DNA of 64,000 nucleotides from assembly GCF_001027925.1 (NCBI RefSeq), contig NZ_LECT01000038.1:186001-250000 (forward strand). Direction: 5' to 3'. The notes beneath the pieces are model-generated. The model worked only from the letters and a program-made list of their open reading frames with translations, was not told where the DNA came from and made no database searches. The first letter of the stretch is position 1. Every line of letters starts with the position of its first letter. Position numbers and translations under genes: made by a program. The DNA comes from Rhodopirellula islandica. GTDB taxonomy: Bacteria > Planctomycetota > Planctomycetia > Pirellulales > Pirellulaceae. Shown piece after piece: positions 32,644 through 41,993 of the stretch.

Positions 32644-33990
32644 ATGGCGAAGAAAAAACGTGCCCCGCGTGGTCGAGGTGGTTTTGGTTCCCAAAATGGC
32701 GGTCAGGGCCAAGGCCAAGGCGGCCAGGGCGGGGGCGCCAATGCTGGCGGTGGTGGAAAATCACGTTCGCGACGTCGACGCCGCGGTAGTGGCGGCGGTG
32801 GAGGCGGAAACGGTGGTGGTGGCAACAATGGCGAACCAGCCGATTTCGTAAGCGACGCACCGCTCGAAGAATGGGATGGCATCCTGGAGTTGCACCCCAA
32901 TGGCTACGGCTTTCTTCGCAGCCCCAAGAACAATTATTCGCGGGAACGCACCGATCCATTTGTGCCCGGCACAATGATCGAAAAATTTGGGCTCCGGCAA
33001 GGCCTGATGCTCAAAACCATGGTTCAGCAAGCCAAGCGACAACAAGGCCCCCGCGTTCGGGAAATCCTGGATGTCGATGGCATGTCGCCGGAGGCCTACC
33101 TCGATGTCGCCAAATTCGACGACCTGACGGCAATCAACCCCGAGCAGCCTCTCAAGCTCGAACACGGCAAAATGCCCCTGACCAACCGAGTCATCGACTT
33201 GTTGGCACCCCTGGGCAAAGGCCAACGTGCCTTGATCGTCGCACCGCCACGCAGCGGGAAAACGATCATGCTGCAACACATCGCCGAAGGCATTTCGACC
33301 AACCACCCCGAATTGACGATGATGGTGCTGTTGATCGACGAACGCCCTGAGGAAGTCACCGACATGCGTCGGAGCATCCGAGGCGGTGAAGTCATCGCCA
33401 GCAGCTTGGACATGGACATTGAAAGCCACGTTCGACTCAGCCAATTGGTCATCGATCGTGCGAAACGCTTGGCCGAAATGGGACAAGACGTCTTCTTGAT
33501 GCTCGACTCGATCACCCGCTTGGCCCGCGCTTTCAACAAATGGGTTGGCAAGTCCGGTCGCGGCGGCGCCACCGGCACGGGCGGCCTGGACATCCGAGCC
33601 ATGGACATCCCGAAAAAACTGTTCGCAACCGCACGTGCGTTCCAAGAAGGTGGGTCCCTCACCATCGTGGGCACCTGCCTGGTCGACACGAACTCTCGAA
33701 TGGATGACGCGATCTTCCAGGAGTTCAAAGGAACCGGGAACATGGAAGTCATCCTGGATCGACGCTTGGCCGACCGCCGCGTCTATCCGGCGATTGACAT
33801 TTCACAGTCCGGCACCCGCCGCGAAGAATTGCTGCTGGACGAAGAAACCTACGAAACGGTTTCCATGCTGCGACGAACGCTCAGCGAAATGCACCCGGTC
33901 GATGCGATGGAACAACTGACCAAGCAATTGGGCCGGTTCGACGACAACGAAGGCTTCCTCAAACTGATTTCAGGTGCGAAACTCGCCTGA
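32644..33990 (+). CDS. rho: transcription termination factor Rho with glycine-rich N-terminal insertion
   Basis: A 448-residue hexameric RNA-dependent ATPase that ends transcription. Residues about 1-63 are low complexity: Gly/Gln repeats (GGQGQGQGGQGGG), an Arg/Ser cluster (KSRSRRRRRGS) and more Gly/Asn. The RNA-binding cold-shock-like domain follows (GILELHPNGYGFLRSPKNNY). The ATPase part has PLGKGQRALIVAPPRSGKT (Walker A), LLIDERPEEVTDM, FLMLDSITRLARA and the R-loop region GRGGATGTGG. All core motifs are intact. The N-terminal extension replaces the short helical N-terminus of enterobacterial Rho. Confidence 0.97.
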   Translation: MAKKKRAPRGRGGFGSQNGGQGQGQGGQGGGANAGGGGKSRSRRRRRGSGGGGGGNGGGGNNGEPADFVSDAPLEEWDGILELHPNGYGFLRSPKNNYSRERTDPFVPGTMIEKFGLRQGLMLKTMVQQAKRQQGPRVREILDVDGMSPEAYLDVAKFDDLTAINPEQPLKLEHGKMPLTNRVIDLLAPLGKGQRALIVAPPRSGKTIMLQHIAEGISTNHPELTMMVLLIDERPEEVTDMRRSIRGGEVIASSLDMDIESHVRLSQLVIDRAKRLAEMGQDVFLMLDSITRLARAFNKWVGKSGRGGATGTGGLDIRAMDIPKKLFATARAFQEGGSLTIVGTCLVDTNSRMDDAIFQEFKGTGNMEVILDRRLADRRVYPAIDISQSGTRREELLLDEETYETVSMLRRTLSEMHPVDAMEQLTKQLGRFDDNEGFLKLISGAKLA

Positions 33991-34042
33991 TCAGGCACGG
34001 TTGCCAAAAACAAGCGGATCAACCAAACTATTGAACCGCTAC

Positions 34043-34125
34043 GGAGGATAAGCGAATTGGCGAGCGGCCTCACTGGAACTGAGGTACCCCGTAAGGGGCT
34101 GCGGGTTCGAATCCCGTGTCCTCCG
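34043..34125 (+). tRNA. tRNA-Ser (anticodon GGA)
   Basis: An 83-nt class II tRNA. The acceptor arm is GGAGGAT/GTCCTCC with discriminator G, as expected for serine. The anticodon stem CCTCA/TGAGG encloses the loop CTGGAAC, giving anticodon GGA at 34075-34077, which reads UCC and UCU. A long variable arm (CCCC-GTAA-GGGG) and a T arm GCGGG-TTCGAAT-CCCGT follow. CCA is not encoded. It lies between rho and the serine dehydratase gene and is followed by a strong terminator. Confidence 0.95.
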
Positions 34126-34138
34126 CTACACCGAAATG

Positions 34139-34173
34139 GCCCCGTCAGAACCTGGTTCTGACGGGGCTTTTTT
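34139..34173 (+). terminator. rho-independent terminator after tRNA-Ser
   Basis: A perfect 13-bp stem (GCCCCGTCAGAAC with GTTCTGACGGGGC) with a 3-nt loop, followed by six T. It begins 14 bp after the tRNA and should end the tRNA (and possibly rho) transcript before the serine dehydratase gene at 34246. Confidence 0.95.
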
Positions 34174-34245
34174 CATGCCCGCTTCGCCTGATTTCCCTGC
34201 ATTCGTGCGATCCGACCGCAATCTTCGAACAGGAAACGCTGCCTC

Positions 34246-35664
34246 GTGAGCCACCGCACCCAGCCCCAAGAAACCTTGACCCCGTACTTTGGTGTCTTCG
34301 ATCTTTTCAAAATCGGGATTGGACCGTCCAGCTCTCACTCGGTGGGCCCGATGCGAGCCGCCGAAGCGTTCCTGAAAGAACTGCAAGAAACCAGCCTGCT
34401 GCGACGCGTCTCGCGGGTCCAAATCGACCTCTACGGCTCGCTGGCCCTGACCGGACTGGGACACCAAACCGACATCGCCTTGCTGATGGGACTTCAAGGC
34501 GAAACCCCTGACCAGATCGATACCAACACGGTGGCATCGAAACTCGCCTCCATTCGCGAATCCAAGCGACTCGCACTCAATGGTGACCACCCCATTCCGT
34601 TCTCCGAAGCCACCGATCTGGTCATGCACCGACGAGCGGTCAAAGGCATGCATCCCAACACGATGCGTTTCACAGCCTTCACGGACGACGATCCCAACAC
34701 GCCAGCCCTCGACGCCACGTTCCTCTCGATTGGCGGCGGCTTCATCCATCGCGAAGGACAAACTGGCACCGCACACCAAAAGTGCTCGTCCAAAGTGCCC
34801 TACCCTTTCACGTCCGCAAACGAAGTGCTGCAACTCTGCGAACAGCACCAAATTTCAATCAACGAACTCGCCCTGAGAAATGAACTGACGTTCCGGTCCC
34901 GAGAAGAAATTCGAACTGGCCTTCAGCGGATCTGGACCGTGATGCAGGAGTGCGTCGAAAAAGGCTGCCAAACCGAAGGCATCCTGCCCGGCGGCCTGGA
35001 GGTGGAACGACGCGCCCCGGCTCTCTACCAATCACTGACCCAGCGGAGCGCCCCAATGGACCGAGATGCATTGTGCGTCCTGGACTGGGTCGACCTGTAT
35101 GCATTGGCGGTCAATGAAGAGAACGCAGCGGGCGGACGCGTCGTCACCGCACCGACCAATGGGGCCGCGGGAATCATCCCCGCGGTGCTGCATTACCTCC
35201 AGCGTTTCTGCCCGGATGTCACCGACGAAACCATCGAACGCTTCCTGCTGACCGCCGCCGTGATTGGATCGCTTTACAAACGCAACGCTTCGATCTCGGG
35301 AGCTGAGGTTGGCTGCCAAGGCGAAGTGGGCGTGGCGTGCTCGATGGCCGCGGGAGCCCTCACCGACGCACTCGGTGGGACGCCACACCAAGTCGAAGAA
35401 GCCGCCGAGATTGGCATGGAACACAACCTTGGACTGACCTGCGATCCGATCAAAGGACTCGTCCAAGTCCCCTGCATCGAACGCAACGCAATGGGAGCGG
35501 TGAAGGCGATCAACGCCAGCCGACTCGCCCTTCGCGGTGACGGCAAACACTTCGTTTCCCTGGATCGTGTGATCCGCGTCATGAAGCGAACCGGCGCGGA
35601 CATGTCCGCTCGCTACAAAGAAACTTCCCGCGGGGGCTTGGCCGTCAACATCAGCGAATGCTAA
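34246..35664 (+). CDS. sdaA: L-serine ammonia-lyase, single-chain iron-sulfur type
   Basis: A 472-residue enzyme deaminating L-serine to pyruvate and ammonia. The N-terminal beta domain begins [22 protein letters not shown], the family hallmark. The C-terminal alpha domain holds the cysteines expected to bind the [4Fe-4S] cluster: [19 protein letters not shown] and [28 protein letters not shown] is also conserved. The start is a GTG (34246). It lies 72 bp after the terminator of tRNA-Ser(GGA), so it should have its own promoter. Confidence 0.95.
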   Translation: MSHRTQPQETLTPYFGVFDLFKIGIGPSSSHSVGPMRAAEAFLKELQETSLLRRVSRVQIDLYGSLALTGLGHQTDIALLMGLQGETPDQIDTNTVASKLASIRESKRLALNGDHPIPFSEATDLVMHRRAVKGMHPNTMRFTAFTDDDPNTPALDATFLSIGGGFIHREGQTGTAHQKCSSKVPYPFTSANEVLQLCEQHQISINELALRNELTFRSREEIRTGLQRIWTVMQECVEKGCQTEGILPGGLEVERRAPALYQSLTQRSAPMDRDALCVLDWVDLYALAVNEENAAGGRVVTAPTNGAAGIIPAVLHYLQRFCPDVTDETIERFLLTAAVIGSLYKRNASISGAEVGCQGEVGVACSMAAGALTDALGGTPHQVEEAAEIGMEHNLGLTCDPIKGLVQVPCIERNAMGAVKAINASRLALRGDGKHFVSLDRVIRVMKRTGADMSARYKETSRGGLAVNISEC

Positions 35665-36077
35665 TCGCCCCCACCCTTCCCCCAGCCAAAAGCGCTTTCC
35701 AAGCAGGCACGCAGGAGTCTTTCGGGCAGGTGAGCCGCCTGGCGTTCGCCACGGCTCCCACACACAACCAAGGTCAAGCAGGTCGGCAGGAGCCTTTCGG
35801 CATTTGGACTGTTTCGGTAAGCGTCGTTGCTCCCACGTACAACCGGGGCCAACGCCCAAACGGCTCACATGATTTCGCCCGATCATTCCTGCCACACTGC
35901 TGAACGTTCAAACGGCCTCCCATGCTCCTCCCCAATCATTCCCGCCAACCGACCTGAAACGTCAAATATCACAACTGCGTTTCGCCATTTCACATCTGCC
36001 CCCAGGGACATCCCTTTATACTGAGCGTCGAATTCAACCTCCCTTGATAAATTCGATGGCAAAGGACACCCCATTCG
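35665..36077. repeat. intergenic repeat block with a ~75-bp tandem duplication
   Basis: A unit that starts with a CAGG-CGGCAGGAG-CTTTCGG pattern and ends with GGCTCCCAC-CACAACC occurs twice in tandem (about 35702-35776 and 35777-35850), diverged. The first copy contains the palindrome GCCTGGCGTTCGCCACGGC. From 35890 to 36077 the sequence is non-repetitive and AT-richer, with the probable promoter of the next gene. No gene seen. Confidence 0.75.
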
Positions 36078-37193
36078 ATGAGTGATGGCAAAGTGAAGAT
36101 GGCAATGGTCGGCTTGGGCTTCGGGTCGGAGTTCATTTCGATCTATCAAGCTCATCCGGACGCTGACGTCGTGGCAATTTGCCGACGCAACGAAACCGAG
36201 CTGAACAAGACAGGCGATCAATTTGGCATCGATCGCCGCTACACCGACTACGACGCGGTGTTGGCCGATCCAGAAGTCCAGTGCGTTCATATCAACAGCC
36301 CGATCGCGGATCACGCCTGGATGTCCCTGAAGGCTCTCGATGCCGGCAAGCACGTGATGTGCACGGTCCCGATGGCAACGACCATCGAAGAGTGCCAACA
36401 AATTTGCGAGAAGGTCAAAGAGACCGGTTTGAAATACATGATGGCCGAGACGGTCGTCTACAGCCGGGAATTCCTGTTCATCAAAGACATGTACGAGAAA
36501 GGCGAACTGGGAAAGATCCAGCACCTCGCTGCTTCTCACCCGCAAGACATGGACGGATGGCCAAGCTACTGGGAAGAGATGATCCCGATGCATTATGCCA
36601 CCCACGTCGTCAGCCCTTGCTTAGGTTTGACGAACGCGATCGCAGAATCGGTCAGTTGCTTCGGCTCCGGCACCGTCCGTGAAGACATCGCCAAGAAGTC
36701 AGGCAGCCCATTCGCAGTGGAAAGCTGTCACATCAAACTCAAGGACAGCGACATCACCGCTCACATCTGGCGGTTCCTCTACGACGTTGCTCGGCAATAC
36801 CGTGAAAGCTTCGATGTTTACGGAACCAAACGCAGCTTCGAGTGGACGCTGATCGAAAACGAACCACACGTTCTTCACACCGCGAAGAAACCCGAAAACG
36901 AGATCCCGGAAAAGATCGAGATCCCTGACTTCGCGCACCTGTTGCCTGAGCCAATCCAACGCTTCACGCTGCCTGCTGAAATCCACGACGCCGACCATCT
37001 GTCGTTCGTGCAAGGCGGCGGCCACGGCGGATCGCACCCACACATGGTGCACGAATTCATTTCCGCCGTGAAAGAGGATCGCGATCCGTGGCCCAACGCA
37101 CCGACCGCGGCCAATTGGACGTGCACCGGTTTGTGCGCCCATCAATCGGCCATGAAGGGTGGCGAATTGGTTCGCCTCCCCGACTTCAGCTGA
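36078..37193 (+). CDS. Gfo/Idh/MocA family oxidoreductase
   Basis: A 371-residue NAD(P)-dependent sugar dehydrogenase-like enzyme. The Rossmann motif is VGLGFGSEFISIYQ, an atypical GxGxxG, and the segment GKHVMCTVPMATTIEECQ corresponds to the family's EKP motif but reads TVP, so the usual Lys is missing. The C-terminal domain carries HDADHLSFVQGGGHGGSHPHMVHEF, giving the His of the active-site region. No signal peptide is seen, so it is cytosolic. It has a clean upstream region and no operon partner on the same strand. The substrate is unknown. Confidence 0.85.
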   Translation: MSDGKVKMAMVGLGFGSEFISIYQAHPDADVVAICRRNETELNKTGDQFGIDRRYTDYDAVLADPEVQCVHINSPIADHAWMSLKALDAGKHVMCTVPMATTIEECQQICEKVKETGLKYMMAETVVYSREFLFIKDMYEKGELGKIQHLAASHPQDMDGWPSYWEEMIPMHYATHVVSPCLGLTNAIAESVSCFGSGTVREDIAKKSGSPFAVESCHIKLKDSDITAHIWRFLYDVARQYRESFDVYGTKRSFEWTLIENEPHVLHTAKKPENEIPEKIEIPDFAHLLPEPIQRFTLPAEIHDADHLSFVQGGGHGGSHPHMVHEFISAVKEDRDPWPNAPTAANWTCTGLCAHQSAMKGGELVRLPDFS

Positions 37194-37594
37194 ACCGACT
37201 CGTTGAACGATCAACGCCCCAGCCCCAGCAATCTCGGGGCTTCCACCCCGAGCTAAGAACGCCGGCCCCATCCGGGGCGAGGATTGCCGTCGAACGCTCC
37301 TCCGGTTCGCGTCCCGTCACCGGCCCAACCGCCCGGATTTGTCAATTTACAATTTTACTTTTTCAATCTCCCCCATCTCATCGCTCGTCACCTGTCGCCG
37401 CCCCGCGGTTGTCCGAGTCAGGGGTGATGCTCGAGACCTCGGGTTGAAAACCCGAGGCTGACAACTGCCACCACTCCGCGGTTGTTCAATCCCCCGGACA
37501 CGCACCACCAGTCGCGGAGCGACAGCAGCCGAAAACCTTGGGTTTTCAACCCAAGGCCAGCCTTTCCTGCCAGAGGAAACCGCCCAGGCCCGCT
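37194..37594. repeat. repeat-filled intergenic block (401 bp)
   Basis: The inverted copy of the CTCGGGGTGGAAGC unit lies at 37233-37256, the exact reverse complement of 13267-13290. An AT-rich unit GTCAATTTACAATTTTAC followed by TTTTTCA lies at 37338-37364. Two hairpins of the type CCTCGGGTTGAAAACCCGAGG (near 37437) and CCTTGGGTTTTCAACCCAAGG (near 37535) flank the element CAGTCGCGGAGCGAC. The same combination recurs at 59.5-59.65 kb. No gene seen. Confidence 0.85.
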
Positions 37595-38485
37595 CTACTT
37601 CAGCTCAACGCGAATCACAATCGGCAAGTGATCACTCGCGAAACGACCAGCTTCGGTTCGCGGGTCCAGCGTCTTGTATTCCTGCACCGTGACACGGTCA
37701 CTGACCAGCACGTGATCAATCCGGCGATCCGGCTGAATGGCCTTGAATCCATTCCAGGTTCCAGTCGGACCGGTGGGTTTTCCTTCGACCATGTCGCGAG
37801 CGTCCAGCAACGACACGCGCTTCCCAGCTTGCAACGCCTTCAACGGCGCGGACTCGGACGTCGCATTGAAATCGCCCATCACGATCACCGGCAAATTCAC
37901 TGCACGCTGATCGACCTCCTCAGCAACCTGGCGTCCAGATTCTTCGCGTGCCTGCGATCCTCGATGATCAAAATGGGAATTGATCACCAAGAATTCAGCT
38001 CGATCCACTTTGTGTCGCAGCACCATCCAAGTCATCGTGCGAGGCAACGCTGCGTCCCAGCCTTTCGATCCCACCACGGTGGGCGTGTCCGACAACCACA
38101 ACGTCCCATGGTCCACCGCTTCGAATCGATCATGGCGATATCCGATGGGAGCAAACTCGCCACCTTCTTCTCCGTCATCGCGCCCCACCCCATACCAAGT
38201 CCACTCGGGCGTGCCTGCCTGGACGTCACGCAGTTGCTTCACCGTGACTTCTTGCAACCCGACAACATCCGAAGACGCAATGGTTTCAATCACCTTCGAA
38301 CGCCGCATCGACCAAAGGTCGAGTCGATCGTGAGAATTCAAATAGCGAATGTTGTAGGTCATCGCGGTGAACGATTCATCTGCAACGACCGCCCCCGACC
38401 CAACACCACCGAACAAGAGCATGCCACAAACAAGGGCAAGCCATGCAGCGGATTTCGTAGTGAAAGCTGATTGTCTCAATGTCAT
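37595..38485 (-). CDS. secreted endonuclease/exonuclease/phosphatase family protein
   Basis: A 296-residue exported member of the EEP (DNase I-like) superfamily. The signal peptide is AAWLALVCGMLLFGGVGSGAVVA. Catalytic motifs are in order: TAMTYNIRYLN, VVGLQEVT (metal-binding Glu), VINSHFDHRG, VIVMGDFNAT and the terminal SDHLPIVI (catalytic His). The start at 38485 has a GGAGAA ribosome site; the frame continues 37 codons upstream into the next gene. Such secreted EEP proteins act on phosphodiesters or phospho-sugars, and no specific substrate can be named. Confidence 0.9.
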   Translation of the reverse strand: MTLRQSAFTTKSAAWLALVCGMLLFGGVGSGAVVADESFTAMTYNIRYLNSHDRLDLWSMRRSKVIETIASSDVVGLQEVTVKQLRDVQAGTPEWTWYGVGRDDGEEGGEFAPIGYRHDRFEAVDHGTLWLSDTPTVVGSKGWDAALPRTMTWMVLRHKVDRAEFLVINSHFDHRGSQAREESGRQVAEEVDQRAVNLPVIVMGDFNATSESAPLKALQAGKRVSLLDARDMVEGKPTGPTGTWNGFKAIQPDRRIDHVLVSDRVTVQEYKTLDPRTEAGRFASDHLPIVIRVELK

Positions 38486-38558
38486 TTCATTTCTCCGGGA
38501 ACCAAGGAAACCCCTTGGAATGGTGTAATCGAATGGAACCAATTGCTGTGTGCTTGAC

Positions 38559-40187
38559 TCAGGGAGCGTCCGGACGCACGCCGCAATAGCTGACAATCAT
38601 GCCCAACTGATCCGCGACCGAGGCCTTCGTTTTCATCGCCAAGTCCGCTTCTTCCGCCGAGTTTGCATAGGCAACTTGAATGTGATTGGCTTTGTGGCGT
38701 GCCATCATCTCATCCCGAGAAACCCCATGCAGAACCGCGTGCATGATCGGCCACTGAGGCGTCGTTGAATCCCAGCGTCGCTGCGTTTCTTCCGCTGGCA
38801 ATTCGATCGCTGTTGCTCGCCCTAAATCCATGTGCAGCCGATCGTCAGCAACAAAAATCCGCGACCAAACCACTTCGCCGGGTTTCGAGACACCTCGAAC
38901 GGTGCTCCCACCTGATGGAAAGTACATCGGTGGCTGACGGAACCCTTCGGCGTCCGCCCAACCGTTTTGAAAGTGCGAGGCAGGTACGGCGCCACTGATT
39001 TCCAGCACCCAAACCTCTTCCTCCGTCGTGCCGCTGGCATCGCGATCGGACCATCGCAAATCGTGCAGCGTGTTCTCGACCGGCTGCCCCAACGCTTTGT
39101 GAACCCGGTTGGTGATCAGCCCATCCAGTCCCGCACACTCATCGACCTCATTGAAGTGAGTCAAGGGACCGCCGGCATACAGTTCCCGAGATCCATCGCG
39201 TGAGAAGACGGGCGGGCGAACGGAATCATTGAGCATGCCTTCCACCAAGTCACTGGCGGGCAACAAGTCCTTCAGCCCCTGCTGGTACTGAATCCCGATG
39301 GCATCGCAACCGAAGTCATCCGCAATGCGCATCGCCGCGATGTAGACACGACACTGACCAAGAATCTGTGCGTCGGTGAGATCGGTTTCGTGATTGGGCC
39401 CAGTATGGAATTTCATTCCCGCCTGATTCAACCAATCGCGAACGGCCTGAGCCTCTTCGTCACTGACCTGTTGCGACTCATGATAAAGCGCCGATTGGCT
39501 CAGCCGCTCTTTGAAAACTCCCGTCGCATGAAGCAAGTGGTCGGGAATGATCGCGTTGAACATTCCCATGCAGCCTTCATCGAACACACCCAAAATCGCT
39601 TTTTCGCGTTGAATCGTGTCTGCGATTTCCAACGCCTTCGCCCGTGCGTTTGCATCGCAACTGGTGATCTCGAATGGCGTCACATGGTCCATTTCATGTG
39701 AGACAGACCCCGTGTCCAACCAACTCTTCAGTTTGCCCAGGAACAAGGCGTCCGAGAACTCCTCGCTCCACAGCGAGCTGTACTGAACCCCTGCTTTGGT
39801 GAGCGACCCATTGAGGTTCAGCAACCCGACCAACCCCGGCCACTGCCCTGACCAGTTCGCCACCGTCAAGATCGGCCCGCGATGCGTCATCAAACCAGCC
39901 AGAACATGATGCGAGTACTGCCAGACCGCTTCTGCAACAATCAATGGAGCGTTGGGATCAATGGTCCGGAACACATCCATTCCCTGCCGCTGCGACCGAA
40001 TGAACCCATGCCCGCGAGCTTCATCGAACTCGTGCCCGCGACTGACCTGGTGGCCAAAAGATTCAATCGCAGCGATCAACCGCGACTCCATTTCTTTCTG
40101 GGCCTCCCAGCAAACCTGGTTCGCGGAATCTCGTAAGTCGCCGGAGGCAATCAGTGTGATCGTTTGAGGCATCGTCTCGTCAGCCAT
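38559..40187 (-). CDS. L-fucose/L-arabinose isomerase family protein
   Basis: A 542-residue sugar isomerase-like protein. The N-terminal region ([21 protein letters not shown]), the segment [20 protein letters not shown] and the C-terminal [26 protein letters not shown] resemble FucI and AraA-like isomerases, which use a divalent metal to turn aldoses into ketoses. It lies 20 bp after a ribulokinase-like FGGY kinase on the same strand, so the pair would isomerise and phosphorylate a pentose or deoxyhexose. The ATG at 40187 is preferred over a TTG at 40211 that overlaps the kinase stop. Whether it is a true fucose isomerase is not certain. Confidence 0.82.
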   Translation of the reverse strand: MADETMPQTITLIASGDLRDSANQVCWEAQKEMESRLIAAIESFGHQVSRGHEFDEARGHGFIRSQRQGMDVFRTIDPNAPLIVAEAVWQYSHHVLAGLMTHRGPILTVANWSGQWPGLVGLLNLNGSLTKAGVQYSSLWSEEFSDALFLGKLKSWLDTGSVSHEMDHVTPFEITSCDANARAKALEIADTIQREKAILGVFDEGCMGMFNAIIPDHLLHATGVFKERLSQSALYHESQQVSDEEAQAVRDWLNQAGMKFHTGPNHETDLTDAQILGQCRVYIAAMRIADDFGCDAIGIQYQQGLKDLLPASDLVEGMLNDSVRPPVFSRDGSRELYAGGPLTHFNEVDECAGLDGLITNRVHKALGQPVENTLHDLRWSDRDASGTTEEEVWVLEISGAVPASHFQNGWADAEGFRQPPMYFPSGGSTVRGVSKPGEVVWSRIFVADDRLHMDLGRATAIELPAEETQRRWDSTTPQWPIMHAVLHGVSRDEMMARHKANHIQVAYANSAEEADLAMKTKASVADQLGMIVSYCGVRPDAP

Positions 40188-40207
40188 TGAAGAGTAGGAA
40201 GAGGATT

Positions 40208-41881
40208 TCAAATTCGTCGTTGAGCGACCGCGTGGGCCAATTGCCTGTAGCGACCGTACAGTTGTTCGTAAGCTTGCGTTCGTTCCAAGCGAGGCAGAAT
40301 CAAATCTCGCTGATTCTCGGGAACAGAAGCCATCGCGGTCGCAGCCTCAGCGATGCTGGAAAACGGTGTCTTCTCGGGACCAGCCGCAACCATCCCCAGA
40401 ACCGCCGCACCAACCGCTGGCCCCTGCGAGGAAGGATGAATTTCAATTGGCATCCCCAGCACGTCCGCATACACCTCCACGAAGGCTCGGTTGTGGTGTG
40501 GCAAACCGCCGGTGGCGATGATGCGATCGATCGGCACGCCCTTGTTGCTTGAGCTCGTCGGTTCAGCCTGATTCGCCTCAGGCAGATCGGCACTCCCATG
40601 ACGAAGCATCTCCACGATCCAGCGGACACCAAAGGCGGACGCTTCCATCAAGGCCAAATAAAGGTGAGCCGGGCCATGCTGCATTCCCAACCCGGTGAAG
40701 GCCCCGCGAACCGAACCATCCATCAGCGGCGTTCGGCAACCATTCATCCAATCCAAACACGAGACGCCCTCGGCACCGGGAGGCAAGCTCATCGCTTCCT
40801 CGGCCAAGTCATCGAACGAATCGCGATTCAGTAGTTTCCGCAACCAAGCGAACGCATCTCCGACCGCCGCCTGCCCCGTTTCATAGCCGAACAATCCAGG
40901 CAAAATGCCGCCCTCCACCACGCCAGCCACACCGGGCATGTCCACCATCTTGGTCGCGTTGAGCATGTGGCAACTGCTGGTCCCCAGCACCATCACCAAG
41001 GTGCCTGGCTCGGCCGCACCAACTCCTGGCACACCGGCGTGAGCATCAATGATTGCGGCCGACACGGGAACCCCAACGGGCAACCCAAACTGGGTTGCCA
41101 TCGCTTGTGTCAGCTGCCCAGCCACTTGGCCCGGTGACCGCATCTGCTCCGCCGATTGACCGGGCATCCGATTGGCAACCGCCTCGGCAAGCTTCGGATG
41201 AACGGCCTGAAAATAGTCTTGCGACGGATAACCGTCGCCGGCCGACCACATTGCTTTGTAACCAGCCTGACAGGTCGAACGGACCAACGAATCGCTGTCA
41301 CCACCGACCAGTCGCCACACGAACCAATCGCCTGCCTCCAACCACACGTCCGCAGACTCAGCGATCTCAGGAGCTTGTTCAATCGTCTCCAGCATTTTGG
41401 GAAAGAACCATTCCAACCCGATCACACCGCCATACCGCCTCAAAAACGACTCGTCGCGTTCCCTTGCGATCGAAGTCATGCGTTCGGCTTGCTCCAGCGC
41501 TCCATGGTGCTTCCACAGCTTTGGCCAAGCCAGGGGACGTGACTGCAGCGACTCCAACTCACAAAGCGGCGTCCCGTCGTGCTTGGCCGGCAACATCGTG
41601 CAACTGGTGAAGTCGACGCCAATGCCCACGATCTCCTCGCCCGTCAAACCAGCCTTGGCCACGGCTTCTTTCGTTGCCGCCGCGGCGGACTGAATCCAGT
41701 CCGCTGGGCACTGCAAAGCGTATCGCTCTGGCAACGGCTCATCGCTGCCCGGCAATGAATCCACGATCTGCCCATGCTCAAACGGACTGACCGCGGAACC
41801 CACTTCGCGGCCCTCGGAATCCACCAAGATGGCACGCACGGACTCCGTTCCAAAATCGAGACCGAGAGCAATGACAGGCAT
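40208..41881 (-). CDS. FGGY family carbohydrate kinase, ribulokinase-like
   Basis: A 557-residue two-domain sugar kinase. The N-terminal ATP-phosphate motif is [16 protein letters not shown], with FTSCTMLP and [16 protein letters not shown] typical of ribulokinases (AraB). The second domain has [26 protein letters not shown] and the ATP-binding [14 protein letters not shown]. Start at 41881 ([13 protein letters not shown]) is the family start; an in-frame ATG 36 bp upstream is less likely. The partner isomerase gene follows directly. Confidence 0.9.
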   Translation of the reverse strand: MPVIALGLDFGTESVRAILVDSEGREVGSAVSPFEHGQIVDSLPGSDEPLPERYALQCPADWIQSAAAATKEAVAKAGLTGEEIVGIGVDFTSCTMLPAKHDGTPLCELESLQSRPLAWPKLWKHHGALEQAERMTSIARERDESFLRRYGGVIGLEWFFPKMLETIEQAPEIAESADVWLEAGDWFVWRLVGGDSDSLVRSTCQAGYKAMWSAGDGYPSQDYFQAVHPKLAEAVANRMPGQSAEQMRSPGQVAGQLTQAMATQFGLPVGVPVSAAIIDAHAGVPGVGAAEPGTLVMVLGTSSCHMLNATKMVDMPGVAGVVEGGILPGLFGYETGQAAVGDAFAWLRKLLNRDSFDDLAEEAMSLPPGAEGVSCLDWMNGCRTPLMDGSVRGAFTGLGMQHGPAHLYLALMEASAFGVRWIVEMLRHGSADLPEANQAEPTSSSNKGVPIDRIIATGGLPHHNRAFVEVYADVLGMPIEIHPSSQGPAVGAAVLGMVAAGPEKTPFSSIAEAATAMASVPENQRDLILPRLERTQAYEQLYGRYRQLAHAVAQRRI

Positions 41882-41993
41882 AAGATGTCGGATCGTGTGA
41901 ATAAAAAGCAGAAACAAAAACTCGCCCTCGATGGGTTCAGACCCTCTGAACCCATCGTGAACAATCAGTCATCCAAGAATTCGCGTGCAAAGA

